Origin: Stenotrophomonas beteli
GTDB lineage: Bacteria; Pseudomonadota; Gammaproteobacteria; Xanthomonadales; Xanthomonadaceae
Assembly: GCF_001431665.1 (NCBI RefSeq)
Contig: NZ_LLXV01000058.1
Span: forward strand, 1 to 58,539
DNA length: 58,539 nt
Direction of reading: 5' to 3'
How positions within the stretch are numbered: the first letter of the stretch is position 1; each line of letters begins with the position of its first letter. Under the pieces are notes generated by a model. That model was not told the origin of the DNA and searched no databases. It worked only from the letters and a program-made list of their open reading frames with translations. Of the stretch, positions 36,093 to 45,442 are shown one piece after another. The position numbers and the translations under genes were made by a program.

Positions 36093-36482
36093 TTACTTGA
36101 CGGTGGACAGGTAAACAGAGAGATCGGCGATCTCCTGTTCGCTGAAACTCATCGACTGCGCCTGCATCGTCGGATGCCGGCGCTTGCCCTGGCGGTATTC
36201 GGTCAGGGCCTGGGCCAGGTACTGCTGGGTCTGGCCGCCGATCTTCGGCACCCGGTAACTGGGGTAGGCGTTCTTGTAGCCGGTGATGCCGTGGCACCCC
36301 TGGCAGGTGTAGGCCAGCACGCGGCCATTGTCGAAATTGCCGGTGGGGGCGGTGGCCGGCGGCGCAGCGGCGGGAGCCGCGGCCGGGGCCGGTGTGGCAG
36401 GAGTAGAAGCGGGCTGTGCGGCGGCCCCAAGGGGCAGGAGGACGGCCAGAGCGAGACAAGCGGCGAGCGGCTGCGGGCGCAT
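36093..36482 (-). CDS. Periplasmic c-type cytochrome
   Basis: A 129-residue monohaem cytochrome c with a cleavable signal peptide (PLAACLALAVLLPLGAAAQ), an Ala/Pro linker, the haem motif TCQGCH near residue 61, and a possible axial Met in QAQSMSFSEQEIADLSVYL. The core resembles class I cytochromes of the c553 / c4-half type and resembles its neighbour, so they may derive from a duplication. Start at 36482 (MRPQPLAAC). It is divergent from the RND efflux operon, with 205 bp between starts. Confidence 0.85.
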   Translation of the reverse strand: MRPQPLAACLALAVLLPLGAAAQPASTPATPAPAAAPAAAPPATAPTGNFDNGRVLAYTCQGCHGITGYKNAYPSYRVPKIGGQTQQYLAQALTEYRQGKRRHPTMQAQSMSFSEQEIADLSVYLSTVK

Positions 36483-36598
36483 GGTGTCGTTTCCGGGGAT
36501 TCGGGTCTGGTCGTTCCGGCGTGGGGTACGGAACGACCCGAGTATAGCCTCAGGTTTCATCTAGCTGAAATGGGGTCGTGCCGACCAGCGGCGTGAAG

Positions 36599-36656
36599 AC
36601 ACCATGACCTTTGGGATATGGTGTTGCCGTGAAGTGGTGCATTACTTTGCTACCAC
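36599..36656. promoter_or_regulatory. Possible operator pair upstream of the RND operon
   Basis: ACACCAT (36599-36605) and ATGGTGT (36618-36624) are perfect inverted arms 12 nt apart. A second repeat GTGGT/ACCAC (36634-36638, 36652-36656) with 13 nt between follows at once. Both lie between the divergent cytochrome and efflux genes. Confidence 0.4.
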
Positions 36657-36687
36657 ACCTGCCCACGCATCCTCCAGGGATCTGACG

Positions 36688-37845
36688 ATGTCGCACCCAA
36701 CCTTCCTGTCTGGCCGTCGCAGCGGAATCTGCACTGCCGCACTGCTGATCACTACCTCCCTGCTGCTGGGCGGTTGCGCCGCAGGGCCCAATTCCGAAGC
36801 CAAGGCCGCTGAAAGCAAAGACGAGAAGAAGGTCGATGCGGTGCCGGTCGAAGTGGCCGTGGCCAGCCATCGCGCGGTTGCGGCCAGCTACACCGGTACC
36901 GCCGCGCTGGAGCCGCGCGCCGAGTCGCAGGTGGTCGCCAAGACCTCCGGCGTGGCGTTGGCGGTGCTGGTCGAAGAGGGCCAGCGGGTCAGCGCCGGCC
37001 AGCCGCTGGTGCGCCTTGACCCGGACCGCGCACGCCTGGCCGTGGCGCAGAGCGAAGCACAGATGCGCAAGCTGGAGAACAACTACCAGCGCGCACAGAA
37101 GCTGGTGGGCCAGCAGATGGTCAGCGCGGCCGACGTCGACCAGCTGCGTTACGACCTGGAAAACGTGCGCGCGCAGTACCGCCTGGCCACGCTGGAACTG
37201 TCCTACACCACGGTGGTGGCGCCGATTTCCGGCGTGATCGCGTCGCGGTCGATCAAGACCGGCAACTTCGTGCAGATCAATACGCCGATCTTCCGCATCG
37301 TCGACAACTCGCGACTGGAAGCCACGCTCAACGTGCCCGAGCGCGAACTGGCCACCCTGCGCCCCGGCCAGCCGGTGACGCTGGCGGCCGACGCGCTGCC
37401 GGGACAGAGCTTCACCGGCACCGTCGATCGCATCGCACCGGTGGTCGATTCAGGCAGTGGCACGTTCCGCGTGGTCAGCGCCTTCGATGGCGCTGCGCAT
37501 GCGTTGCAGCCGGGCATGTTCGGGCGCATCCGCATCGATTACGACCAGCGCGCAGATGCCCTGGTGGTACCACGGCTGGCACTGCTCGACGACGGCGAAC
37601 CGGCCGTGTTCCGGGTGCGCGCAGGCAAGGTCGCACGCGTCGCGGTCAAGCTGGGTTACGCCGAGGGGCCGTGGGTGGAGATCCGTGAGGGCCTGGCGGC
37701 CGGTGATCAGGTGGTCACCGCCGGCAAGGTCGCGCTGCGCGATGGCACCGTGGTGCAGGTGATTGCTGATCCGAAGGCGAAGACGGTGGCAGCGGCGGGC
37801 ACGCCGGCCGCCAAGCCGGCAGACAAGGCCGGGAGCACGCAATGA
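36688..37845 (+). CDS. RND efflux periplasmic adaptor (lipoprotein)
   Basis: Membrane fusion protein of a tripartite pump, 385 residues. A lipobox (LLLGGC, Cys30) anchors it to the inner membrane. The lipoyl-like halves (SQVVAKTSGVALAVLVEEGQRVSAGQPLVRLD and TTVVAPISGVIASRSIKTGNFVQ) flank an alpha-hairpin of about 60 residues, and barrel and membrane-proximal domains follow (PVVDSGSGTFRVVSAF, LVVPRLALLDDGEPAVFRV). The ATG at 36688 follows CAGGGA. The stop overlaps the first permease gene by 4 nt. No outer membrane channel gene is present, so a TolC-type protein from elsewhere is needed. Confidence 0.88.
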   Translation: MSHPTFLSGRRSGICTAALLITTSLLLGGCAAGPNSEAKAAESKDEKKVDAVPVEVAVASHRAVAASYTGTAALEPRAESQVVAKTSGVALAVLVEEGQRVSAGQPLVRLDPDRARLAVAQSEAQMRKLENNYQRAQKLVGQQMVSAADVDQLRYDLENVRAQYRLATLELSYTTVVAPISGVIASRSIKTGNFVQINTPIFRIVDNSRLEATLNVPERELATLRPGQPVTLAADALPGQSFTGTVDRIAPVVDSGSGTFRVVSAFDGAAHALQPGMFGRIRIDYDQRADALVVPRLALLDDGEPAVFRVRAGKVARVAVKLGYAEGPWVEIREGLAAGDQVVTAGKVALRDGTVVQVIADPKAKTVAAAGTPAAKPADKAGSTQ

Positions 37846-40800
37846 CCACCCCGGGCCACGACCACGGTGCCTCGCCGGCGAGCGAGCGCGCCGCCTCCGG
37901 CATGCGCGGCGGGCTGGTGGAGTTCGCCACCCGCCGCCGCGTCACCATCGCCATGTGCACCGTCACGCTGCTGCTGTTCGGCCTGATCGCACTGGGCAAC
38001 CTCAAGGTCAATCTGCTGCCGGACCTGAGCTATCCGACGCTGACCGTACGTACCGAGTACACCGGTGCCGCACCGACCGAAATCGAAACCCTGATCAGCC
38101 AGCCGGTGGAAGAGGCGGTGGGCGTGGTCAAGAACCTGCGCAAGCTGAAGTCGGTCTCGCGCACCGGCCAGAGCGACGTGGTGCTGGAGTTTGCCTGGGG
38201 CACCAACATGGACCAGGCCAGCCTGGAGGTGCGCGACAAGATGGAAGCGCTCAACCTGCCGCTGGAAGCCAAGGCGCCGGTGCTGCTGCGCTTCAATCCG
38301 TCCACCGAGCCGATCATGCGCCTGGTGCTGTCGAACAAGACCGCGGCGGCAACCGACGCCGACGCGATCCGCGAGCTGACCGGCCTGCGCCGCTACGCCG
38401 ATGAAGACCTGAAGAAGAAGCTCGAGCCGGTCACAGGCGTGGCGGCGGTGAAGGTCGGCGGCGGCCTGGAAGACGAAATCCAGGTCGACATCGACCAGCA
38501 GAAGCTGGCGCAGCTGAACCTGCCGATCGATACCGTCATCAAGCGCCTGAAGGACGAGAACATCAACATCTCCGGCGGCCGCCTGGAGGAGGGCTCGCAG
38601 CGCTTCCTGGTGCGCACCGTCAACCAGTTCGCCGACCTGGAGGAGATCCGCAACCTGCTGGTCACCACCCAGGCGTCCAACGGCAATGCGGCCGACTCGG
38701 CGCTGCAGCAGATGTTCAATATCGCTGCCTCGACCGGTTCGGCGGCCGCCATCGCGGCGGCGTCGGCGGCGCAGAGCGCCTCGTCCGGCGGCGCTTCCAG
38801 CGTGGTCGCCAATGGTGTGCCCGTGCGCCTGAAGGACGTGGCCAGCGTGCGCCAGGGCTACAAGGAACGCGAAGCGATCATCCGCCTGGGCGGCAAGGAA
38901 TCGGTCGAGCTGGCCATCTACAAGGAAGGCGACGCCAACACGGTGGCCACCGCCGAGGCGCTGCGCAAGCGCCTGGAGCAGATCAAGGCCACGTTCCCCT
39001 CGGATGTCGAGCTGACCACCATCGAGGACCAGTCACGTTTCATCGAGCACGCCATCGCCGACGTCAAGAAGGATGCGGTGATCGGCGGCCTGCTGGCGAT
39101 CCTGATCATCTTCCTGTTCCTGCGCGATGGCTGGAGCACGTTCGTGATCAGCCTGTCGCTGCCGGTCTCGATCATCGCCACGTTCTTCTTCATGGGCCAG
39201 CTTGGCCTGAGCTTGAACGTGATGTCGCTGGGCGGCCTGGCGCTGGCCACCGGCCTGGTGGTGGACGACTCCATCGTAGTGCTGGAAAGCATTGCCAAGG
39301 CCCGCGAGCGCGGGCTGGGCGTCCTGCAGGCGGCCATCGCCGGTACCCGCGAGGTCAGCATGGCGGTGGTTGCCTCCACGTTGACCACCATCGCGGTGTT
39401 CCTGCCGCTGGTGTTCGTCGACGGTATCGCCGGCCAGCTGTTCCGCGACCAGGCATTGACCGTGGCGATCGCCATTGCGATCTCGCTGCTGGTGTCGATG
39501 ACACTCATCCCGATGCTGAGCTCGCTGAAGGGTCAGCCGCCGCTGGCGTTCCCCGAGGAAGCGCCGAATGCGGCGTGGCAGCCGCAGAACCGTTGGCAGA
39601 AGCCGGTCGCGCTGGGCCGTCGTGGCGTGGTCGCAACCGCGCGCTGGGGCTTCTATGCGCTGGCCTGGCTGGTGGTGCGGCTGTGGCGCGGCGTGGTGGC
39701 GGTGATTGGCCCGGTGATGCGCAAGGCCAGCGACCTGGCGATGAAGCCCTATGCCGGTGCCGAACGCGGTTACCTGCGCCTGCTGCCGAGCGCGCTGGCG
39801 CATCCGGGCAAGGTACTGGGCGTGGCCACCGTCATTTTCGTGGCGACCATGGCGCTGGTGCCGATGCTCGGTGCCGACCTGATTCCGCAGCTGGCGCAGG
39901 ATCGCTTCGAGATGACCGTGAAGCTGCCGGCCGGCACCCCGCTGAAGCAGACCGACGCGCTGGTACGTGAGCTGCAGCTGGCGCACGGCAAGGGTGAAGG
40001 TGTGGCCTCGCTGTACGGTGTCAGCGGCAGTGGCACCCGCCTGGATGCCAGCCCGACCGAAAGCGGCGAGAACATCGGCAAGCTGACCGTGGTGATGGAA
40101 GGCGGCGGCAATCCGCGTACCGAGGCGGCGATCACCGAGCGCCTGCGCGACACCATGAGCCAGCACCCCGGTGCGCAGGTCGACTTTGCCCGGCCGGCAC
40201 TGTTCAGCTTCTCTACGCCGCTGGAAATCGAACTGCGCGGGCAGGACATGGCCACCCTGGAAGTGGCCGGCCAGCGCCTGGCGGCGATGCTGCGTGGCAA
40301 CGCCCACTACGCCGACGTCAAGTCGACGGTGGAGGAAGGCTTCCCGGAAATCCAGATCCGCTTCGATCAGGAACGCGCCGGTGCGCTGGGCCTGACCACC
40401 CGCCAGATCGCCGATGTGGTGGTGAAGAAGGTGCGCGGCGACGTCGCCACCCGCTACAGCTTCCGCGACCGCAAGATCGACGTGCTGGTGCGTGCGCAGG
40501 AAGGCGACCGCGCCAGCGTGGAGAGCATCCGCCGGCTGATCGTCAATCCGGGCAGCACCCGTCCGGTCACCCTGGACGCGGTGGCCGACGTGGTTGCCAC
40601 CACCGGCCCCAGCGAGATCCATCGTGCCGACCAGACCCGGGTCGCAGTGGTGTCGGCCAACCTGCGCGACATCGACCTGGGCGCGGCCATGCGCGAAGTG
40701 CAGCAGATGGTGGCCGAGCAACCGCTGGGCGCGGGCGTCGGCCTGCACATCGGCGGCCAGGGCGAGGAGCTGGCGCAGGCCGCCAAGTCGCTGATCTTCG

Positions 40801-41363
40801 CTTTCGGGCTGGCGATCTTCCTGGTGTATCTGGTGATGGCTTCGCAGTTCGAATCGCTGCTGCACCCGTTCGTGATCCTGTTCACCATCCCGCTGGCCCT
40901 GGTCGGCGCGATCCTGGCGCTGATGCTGACCGGCAAGCCCATCTCGGTGGTGGTATTCATCGGCCTGATCCTGCTGGTCGGCCTGGTCACCAAGAACGCG
41001 ATCATCCTGATCGACAAGGTCAACCAGCTGCGCGAAGCCGGCGTGGCCAAGCATGAGGCGCTGGTGGAGGGTGCGCGCTCGCGCCTGCGGCCGATCATCA
41101 TGACCACCCTGTGCACGCTGTTCGGCTTCCTGCCGCTGGCGGTGGCGATGGGCGAGGGCGCCGAAGTGCGCGCGCCGATGGCGATCACCGTGATCGGCGG
41201 CCTGCTGGTCTCGACCCTGTTGACCCTGCTGGTGATCCCGGTGGTGTACGACCTGATGGACCGCCGCGGCGATGCCTATTACCGCGAGCGTGGCCGCAAG
41301 CATGCCGGCGAGGTCGAGCCGGGTGACGCAGGCAGTGCGGCGGGCGCGGAGGAACCGGCATGA
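37842..41363 (+). CDS. RND efflux permease, first subunit
   Basis: A 1173-residue inner membrane proton/drug antiporter of the HAE-1 type, longer than the usual 1020-1050. The TM4 proton-relay pair is intact (TGLVVDDSIVVLES) and TM10 keeps its lysine (GLVTKNAIILIDKVNQL). Two insertions explain the length: an Ala/Ser-rich stretch around residues 287-322 in the first periplasmic half, and an enlarged segment between TM6 and TM7 (about 560-650) with extra hydrophobic residues. It overlaps both neighbours by ATGA, so the adaptor and two permeases form a tightly coupled operon. Confidence 0.88.
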   Translation: MTTPGHDHGASPASERAASGMRGGLVEFATRRRVTIAMCTVTLLLFGLIALGNLKVNLLPDLSYPTLTVRTEYTGAAPTEIETLISQPVEEAVGVVKNLRKLKSVSRTGQSDVVLEFAWGTNMDQASLEVRDKMEALNLPLEAKAPVLLRFNPSTEPIMRLVLSNKTAAATDADAIRELTGLRRYADEDLKKKLEPVTGVAAVKVGGGLEDEIQVDIDQQKLAQLNLPIDTVIKRLKDENINISGGRLEEGSQRFLVRTVNQFADLEEIRNLLVTTQASNGNAADSALQQMFNIAASTGSAAAIAAASAAQSASSGGASSVVANGVPVRLKDVASVRQGYKEREAIIRLGGKESVELAIYKEGDANTVATAEALRKRLEQIKATFPSDVELTTIEDQSRFIEHAIADVKKDAVIGGLLAILIIFLFLRDGWSTFVISLSLPVSIIATFFFMGQLGLSLNVMSLGGLALATGLVVDDSIVVLESIAKARERGLGVLQAAIAGTREVSMAVVASTLTTIAVFLPLVFVDGIAGQLFRDQALTVAIAIAISLLVSMTLIPMLSSLKGQPPLAFPEEAPNAAWQPQNRWQKPVALGRRGVVATARWGFYALAWLVVRLWRGVVAVIGPVMRKASDLAMKPYAGAERGYLRLLPSALAHPGKVLGVATVIFVATMALVPMLGADLIPQLAQDRFEMTVKLPAGTPLKQTDALVRELQLAHGKGEGVASLYGVSGSGTRLDASPTESGENIGKLTVVMEGGGNPRTEAAITERLRDTMSQHPGAQVDFARPALFSFSTPLEIELRGQDMATLEVAGQRLAAMLRGNAHYADVKSTVEEGFPEIQIRFDQERAGALGLTTRQIADVVVKKVRGDVATRYSFRDRKIDVLVRAQEGDRASVESIRRLIVNPGSTRPVTLDAVADVVATTGPSEIHRADQTRVAVVSANLRDIDLGAAMREVQQMVAEQPLGAGVGLHIGGQGEELAQAAKSLIFAFGLAIFLVYLVMASQFESLLHPFVILFTIPLALVGAILALMLTGKPISVVVFIGLILLVGLVTKNAIILIDKVNQLREAGVAKHEALVEGARSRLRPIIMTTLCTLFGFLPLAVAMGEGAEVRAPMAITVIGGLLVSTLLTLLVIPVVYDLMDRRGDAYYRERGRKHAGEVEPGDAGSAAGAEEPA

Positions 41364-44300
41364 GCGTTGCCGAGTTCTCCATCCGCCGCCCGGTCACCAC
41401 CATCATGTGTTTCGTGTCGCTGGTGGTGATTGGCCTGATTGCTTCGTTCCGGCTGCCGCTGGAGGCGCTGCCGGACATTTCCGCGCCGTTCCTGTTCGTG
41501 CAGATTCCCTACACCGGCTCAACCCCGGAGGAAGTGGAGCGGACCATCATCCGCCCGGTCGAGGAATCGCTGGCGACGATGACCGGCATCAAGCGCATGC
41601 GCTCGTCGGCCACCTCCGAGGCGGCACTGATCTACATCGAGTTCAGCGACTGGGACCGCGATATCGCCATCGCCGCCTCCGATGCACGTGAACGCATCGA
41701 CGCGATCCGCAGCGACCTGCCTGACGACCTGCAGCGCTACAACGTGTTCAAGTGGTCCAGCAGCGACCAGCCGGTGTTGAAGGTGCGCCTGGCCAGCACC
41801 ACCGACCTGACCACCGCCTATGACATGCTCGACCGCGAGTTCAAGCGCCGGATCGAGCGCATTCCGGGCGTGGCCCGGGTCGACATCACCGGCGCGCCGC
41901 CGAACGAGGTGGAGATCGCCATCGATCCGAACCGCCTCAACGCGCATGGCCTGAGCATCAACGAACTCAGCGAGCGCCTGCGCACGCTGAACTTCTCGAT
42001 CTCGGCCGGGCAGATCGACGACAACGGCCAGCGCGTGCGCGTGCAGCCGGTGGGCGAGATCACCGACCTGCAGGAGATGCGCGACCTGGTGATCAATGCC
42101 AAGGGCCTGCGCCTGGGCGACATCGCCGACGTGCGACTGAAGCCGGCGCGCATGAACTATGGGCGCCGCCTGGACGGCAATCCGGCCGTCGGCCTGGACA
42201 TCTTCAAGGAGCGCAGCGCCAACCTGGTGGACGTCTCGCGCGCGGCACTGGCCGAAGTCGAGGCGATACGCGCGCAGCCGTCGATGCGCGACGTGCAGAT
42301 CAAGGTCATCGACAACCAGGGCAAGGCGGTGACCTCCTCGCTGCTGGAGCTGGCCGAGGCCGGCGCGGTCGGCCTGATCCTGTCGGTGACGGTACTGTTC
42401 TTCTTCCTGCGCCACTGGCCATCGACGCTGATGGTGACCCTGGCCATTCCGATCTGCTTCACCATCACCCTGGGCTTCATGTACTTCGTCGGGGTGACGC
42501 TGAACATCCTGACCATGATGGGCCTGCTGCTGGCGGTGGGCATGCTGGTGGACAACGCCGTGGTGGTGGTGGAGAGCATCTACCAGGAACGCGAGCGCAT
42601 GCCGGATCAGCCGCGCCTGGCCTCGATCATCGGCACCCGCAACGTGGCCATCGCCCTGAGTGCGGGCACCCTGTGCCACTGCATCGTGTTCGTGCCGAAC
42701 CTGTTCGGCGAGACCAACAACATCAGCATCTTCATGGCGCAGATCGCCATCACCATCTCGGTCTCGCTGCTGGCGTCCTGGCTGGTTGCGGTCAGCCTGA
42801 TTCCAATGCTGTCCGCACGCATGGCCACGCCCAGGCTGGTGCACTCGCAGACCGGCGTGATCGCACGCCTGCAGCGGCGCTACGCCCGGCTGCTGGACTG
42901 GTCGTTGCGCCACCGTGGCTGGAGCCTGCTCGGCATCCTGCTGGTGGTACTGGTCAGCCTGGTGCCGATGAAGCTGACCAAGGTCGACATGTTCGGGGGC
43001 GAGGGCGGCAAGGACATCTTCATCGGCTATATGTGGAAGGGCGCCTACACCTACCGGCAGATGTCCGAGGAAGTGGCGCGGGTGGAGAACTGGATCGACC
43101 AGAACCGCGAGCGCCTGCACGTGCAGCAGGTGTACTCCTGGTACAGCGAGCAGGAGGGCAGCTCCACCGTGGTCACCCTGGACGAGAAGTACGCCAAGGA
43201 CATCAAGGCGCTGCAGGAAGAGCTGCGCAAGGGCCTGCCGAAATCGGCACGTACCGACTACTTCGTCGGCAACCAGGGCGGCGATGGCGGGGGCGGCGGC
43301 AACCAGGGCGTGCAGGTACAGCTGGTGGGTGACTCCAGCTCGATGCTGCAGGAGATCGGCCAGGAAGTGGTGCCGCTGCTGGCGCAGCGTGCCGAGCTGC
43401 GCGACGTGCGCATCGACAACGGCGAGAAGGGCGGCGAACTCAAGGTGCGCGTCGACCGTGAGCGTGCCGCAGCATTTGGCTTCAATGCCGAACAGGTCGC
43501 CAGCTTCGTCGGCCTGGCGCTGCGCGGTGCACCGATGCGCGAGTTCCGTCGTGGCGACAACGAAGTACCGGTGTGGGTGCGTTTCGCCGGTGCAGAGCAG
43601 AGCAGTCCGGAAGACCTGGCCGGTTTCAGCGTGCGCACCGGCGATGGCCGCAGCGTCCCCCTGCTGAGCCTGGTCACGGTCGACGTCGGCTCGTCGGCCA
43701 CCCAGATCGGCCGCACCAACCGGCAGACCACGCTGACCATCAAGGCCAACCTGGCCGAGAAGGTCACCGCGCCCGATGGCCGCAAGGCGATCGAGGCGGT
43801 GCTCAAGCCGATGAACTTCCCGGCCGGCTATGGCTTCACCTTCGACGGCGGTGACTACGGCAACGACGACGAGGCCATGCAGCAGATGGTGTTCAACCTG
43901 CTGATCGCGCTGGTCATGATCTACGTGGTGATGGCGGCGGTGTTCGAGTCACTGCTGTTCCCGGCGGCGATCATGAGCGGCGTGCTGTTCTCGATCTTCG
44001 GCGTGTTCTGGCTGTTCTGGATCACCGGCACCTCGTTCGGGATCATGTCCTTCATCGGCATCCTGGTGCTGATGGGCGTGGTGGTGAACAACGGCATCGT
44101 GATGATCGAGCACATCAACAACCTGCGGCGCAGCGGCATGGGCCGCACCCAGGCGCTGGTGGAAGGCTCGCGCGAACGCCTGCGCCCGATCATGATGACC
44201 ATGGGCACGGCAATCCTGGCGATGGTGCCGATCTCGCTGACCGACACGCAGATGTTCGGCAATGGCCCGGAGTACGCACCGATGGCGCGCGCGATTGCCG

Positions 44301-44446
44301 GCGGCCTGGCGTTCTCGACCGTGGTCAGCCTGCTGTTCCTGCCGACGATCTACGCGGTGCTTGATGACCTGCGCAGTGCCGTGACACGGCTGATCCGCCG
44401 TGCGCGCGGAGTGGAAAGGGTAGAGCCGGGCGCTGCCCGGCTGTAA
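41360..44446 (+). CDS. RND efflux permease, second subunit
   Basis: A 1028-residue HAE-1 permease. Unlike its partner it has Asn at the second TM4 position (GMLVDNAVVVVES) and Asn for the TM10 lysine (GVVVNNGIVMIEHINNL), a combination found in a different RND subgroup. A Gly-rich loop (GGDGGGGGNQG) sits in the second periplasmic half. The last eight codons and the stop (VEPGAARL) lie inside a SMAG palindrome, GTAGAGCCGGGCGCTGCCCGGC (44419-44440). An intrinsic terminator follows. Two-permease operons such as mdtABC form mixed trimers; whether these two do so is an inference. Confidence 0.88.
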   Translation: MSVAEFSIRRPVTTIMCFVSLVVIGLIASFRLPLEALPDISAPFLFVQIPYTGSTPEEVERTIIRPVEESLATMTGIKRMRSSATSEAALIYIEFSDWDRDIAIAASDARERIDAIRSDLPDDLQRYNVFKWSSSDQPVLKVRLASTTDLTTAYDMLDREFKRRIERIPGVARVDITGAPPNEVEIAIDPNRLNAHGLSINELSERLRTLNFSISAGQIDDNGQRVRVQPVGEITDLQEMRDLVINAKGLRLGDIADVRLKPARMNYGRRLDGNPAVGLDIFKERSANLVDVSRAALAEVEAIRAQPSMRDVQIKVIDNQGKAVTSSLLELAEAGAVGLILSVTVLFFFLRHWPSTLMVTLAIPICFTITLGFMYFVGVTLNILTMMGLLLAVGMLVDNAVVVVESIYQERERMPDQPRLASIIGTRNVAIALSAGTLCHCIVFVPNLFGETNNISIFMAQIAITISVSLLASWLVAVSLIPMLSARMATPRLVHSQTGVIARLQRRYARLLDWSLRHRGWSLLGILLVVLVSLVPMKLTKVDMFGGEGGKDIFIGYMWKGAYTYRQMSEEVARVENWIDQNRERLHVQQVYSWYSEQEGSSTVVTLDEKYAKDIKALQEELRKGLPKSARTDYFVGNQGGDGGGGGNQGVQVQLVGDSSSMLQEIGQEVVPLLAQRAELRDVRIDNGEKGGELKVRVDRERAAAFGFNAEQVASFVGLALRGAPMREFRRGDNEVPVWVRFAGAEQSSPEDLAGFSVRTGDGRSVPLLSLVTVDVGSSATQIGRTNRQTTLTIKANLAEKVTAPDGRKAIEAVLKPMNFPAGYGFTFDGGDYGNDDEAMQQMVFNLLIALVMIYVVMAAVFESLLFPAAIMSGVLFSIFGVFWLFWITGTSFGIMSFIGILVLMGVVVNNGIVMIEHINNLRRSGMGRTQALVEGSRERLRPIMMTMGTAILAMVPISLTDTQMFGNGPEYAPMARAIAGGLAFSTVVSLLFLPTIYAVLDDLRSAVTRLIRRARGVERVEPGAARL
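44419..44444. repeat. SMAG palindrome inside the permease 3' end
   Basis: GTAGAGCCGGGC-GCT-GCCCGGCTGTAA: the repeat supplies the C-terminal codons and the TAA stop of the gene. Confidence 0.75.
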
Positions 44447-44469
44447 TGCGCGACAACGTGTTGTGGTGT

Positions 44470-44509
44470 GGGGGAGGCCGGTCGTAGTGGGGCGGCCTCC
44501 CCCTTTTTT
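44470..44509 (+). terminator. Intrinsic terminator after the RND operon
   Basis: GGGGGAGGCC/GGCCTCCCCC, 10-bp perfect stem with a 14-nt loop, followed by six T. The last T is the first base of the reverse-complement stop codon of the next, convergent gene. Confidence 0.88.
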
Positions 44510-45354
44510 CAGGCGCGTCGCAGGAACCAGGTACGCCGCGTGTATTCATGGCCGAAATCAACCTGGCCGAAGCGGGCGATCTCACGCTCGCCGCGCCGGT
44601 AGTAGCGCCAGGGTGCCTTGCTCTGTGCGGGCACGGCGCCGTAGAACACGTCCATGTGGCCGACCGGCATCGATTTCGGAGTGACGTGCATGACCACGCT
44701 GCGACGGGTACCGGCCGATAGATGCGGCGCGCCGCCATGGAACAGCTGCGGGTGCCACACGATCACATCGCCCGGCTGCACATGTACCGGCTGCGCCTGC
44801 AGCCCGGCCTCTTCGCACTGGCGCGCCACCGCATCCTGGTAAGCGGCCCAGCCTTCGCCTGACATCGGGCTGACCGGCCCATCACCGAACACCTGCTGGC
44901 GCAACGCCTGGACGTCGATGGCGGGCAGCAGATGGCTGCCCGGCACCACACGCAGCGGGCCGTTGCTGTCGTCCACCGCATCCAGCGCGGTCCAGACGCC
45001 CAGGTAGCGTTCGCCGGGCGAGGTGCAGAACACCGGGGTGTCACGGTGCAGCGGCTGTTCCGAGCCGCGCTCGTAGTAGAGGCTGGTATACAGCGTGGTG
45101 GGCTCGCCCAGGAAGCGGTCACAGACGTCGATGGCTGCGTTGTCGGTGAGCAGGCCGGTGATCGCATCGACCACCAGGTGCAGGTTGACCACCCGGTACA
45201 AGCGCTGGTGTGCATCGAGATTGCGGCTGACCGCCTTCGGATTGCGCTGCTTGAAGCGGGCGATGCGCTGGTTGATGTCCTGCACCAGGGCCGGCGCAAT
45301 GGCCTGGCGGACCACCACGTAACCGTCTCGCATCAGCGCGTCATATGCATCCAT
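44509..45354 (-). CDS. Phytanoyl-CoA dioxygenase family protein
   Basis: A 281-residue Fe(II)/2-oxoglutarate-dependent oxygenase of the PhyH family. The metal triad is seen as HRD in EQPLHRDTPVF (first His and Asp) and a distal His in VIVWHPQLFHGGAPHLS; the Arg that binds 2-oxoglutarate is likely in AGTRRSVVMHV. SLYYERGSEQ and GPLRVVPGSHLLP are also typical. The substrate cannot be predicted; bacterial relatives hydroxylate small metabolites. Start at 45354 (MDAYDALMRDGYVVV). A TATACT -10 box lies 29-34 nt upstream. Confidence 0.83.
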   Translation of the reverse strand: MDAYDALMRDGYVVVRQAIAPALVQDINQRIARFKQRNPKAVSRNLDAHQRLYRVVNLHLVVDAITGLLTDNAAIDVCDRFLGEPTTLYTSLYYERGSEQPLHRDTPVFCTSPGERYLGVWTALDAVDDSNGPLRVVPGSHLLPAIDVQALRQQVFGDGPVSPMSGEGWAAYQDAVARQCEEAGLQAQPVHVQPGDVIVWHPQLFHGGAPHLSAGTRRSVVMHVTPKSMPVGHMDVFYGAVPAQSKAPWRYYRRGEREIARFGQVDFGHEYTRRTWFLRRA

Positions 45355-45382
45355 TGCTGGAATCCATCCGGGGAAGGATCGC

Positions 45383-45388
45383 AGTATA
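45383..45388 (-). promoter_or_regulatory. Predicted -10 box for the PhyH gene
   Basis: TATACT on the minus strand (5/6 match), about 29 nt before the ATG. No convincing -35 is seen. Confidence 0.4.
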
Positions 45389-45442
45389 GCGAGGGCGCCG
45401 CCGGGCTGAGCCGGGCGCCGCCGTGGGTCGGCTGCGTCCGGC

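Noticed and set aside
36688..44446. Naming the efflux operon smeIJK
   Set aside because: The adaptor plus two permeases layout is similar, but the first permease is too long and I cannot compare sequences, so no symbol is given.
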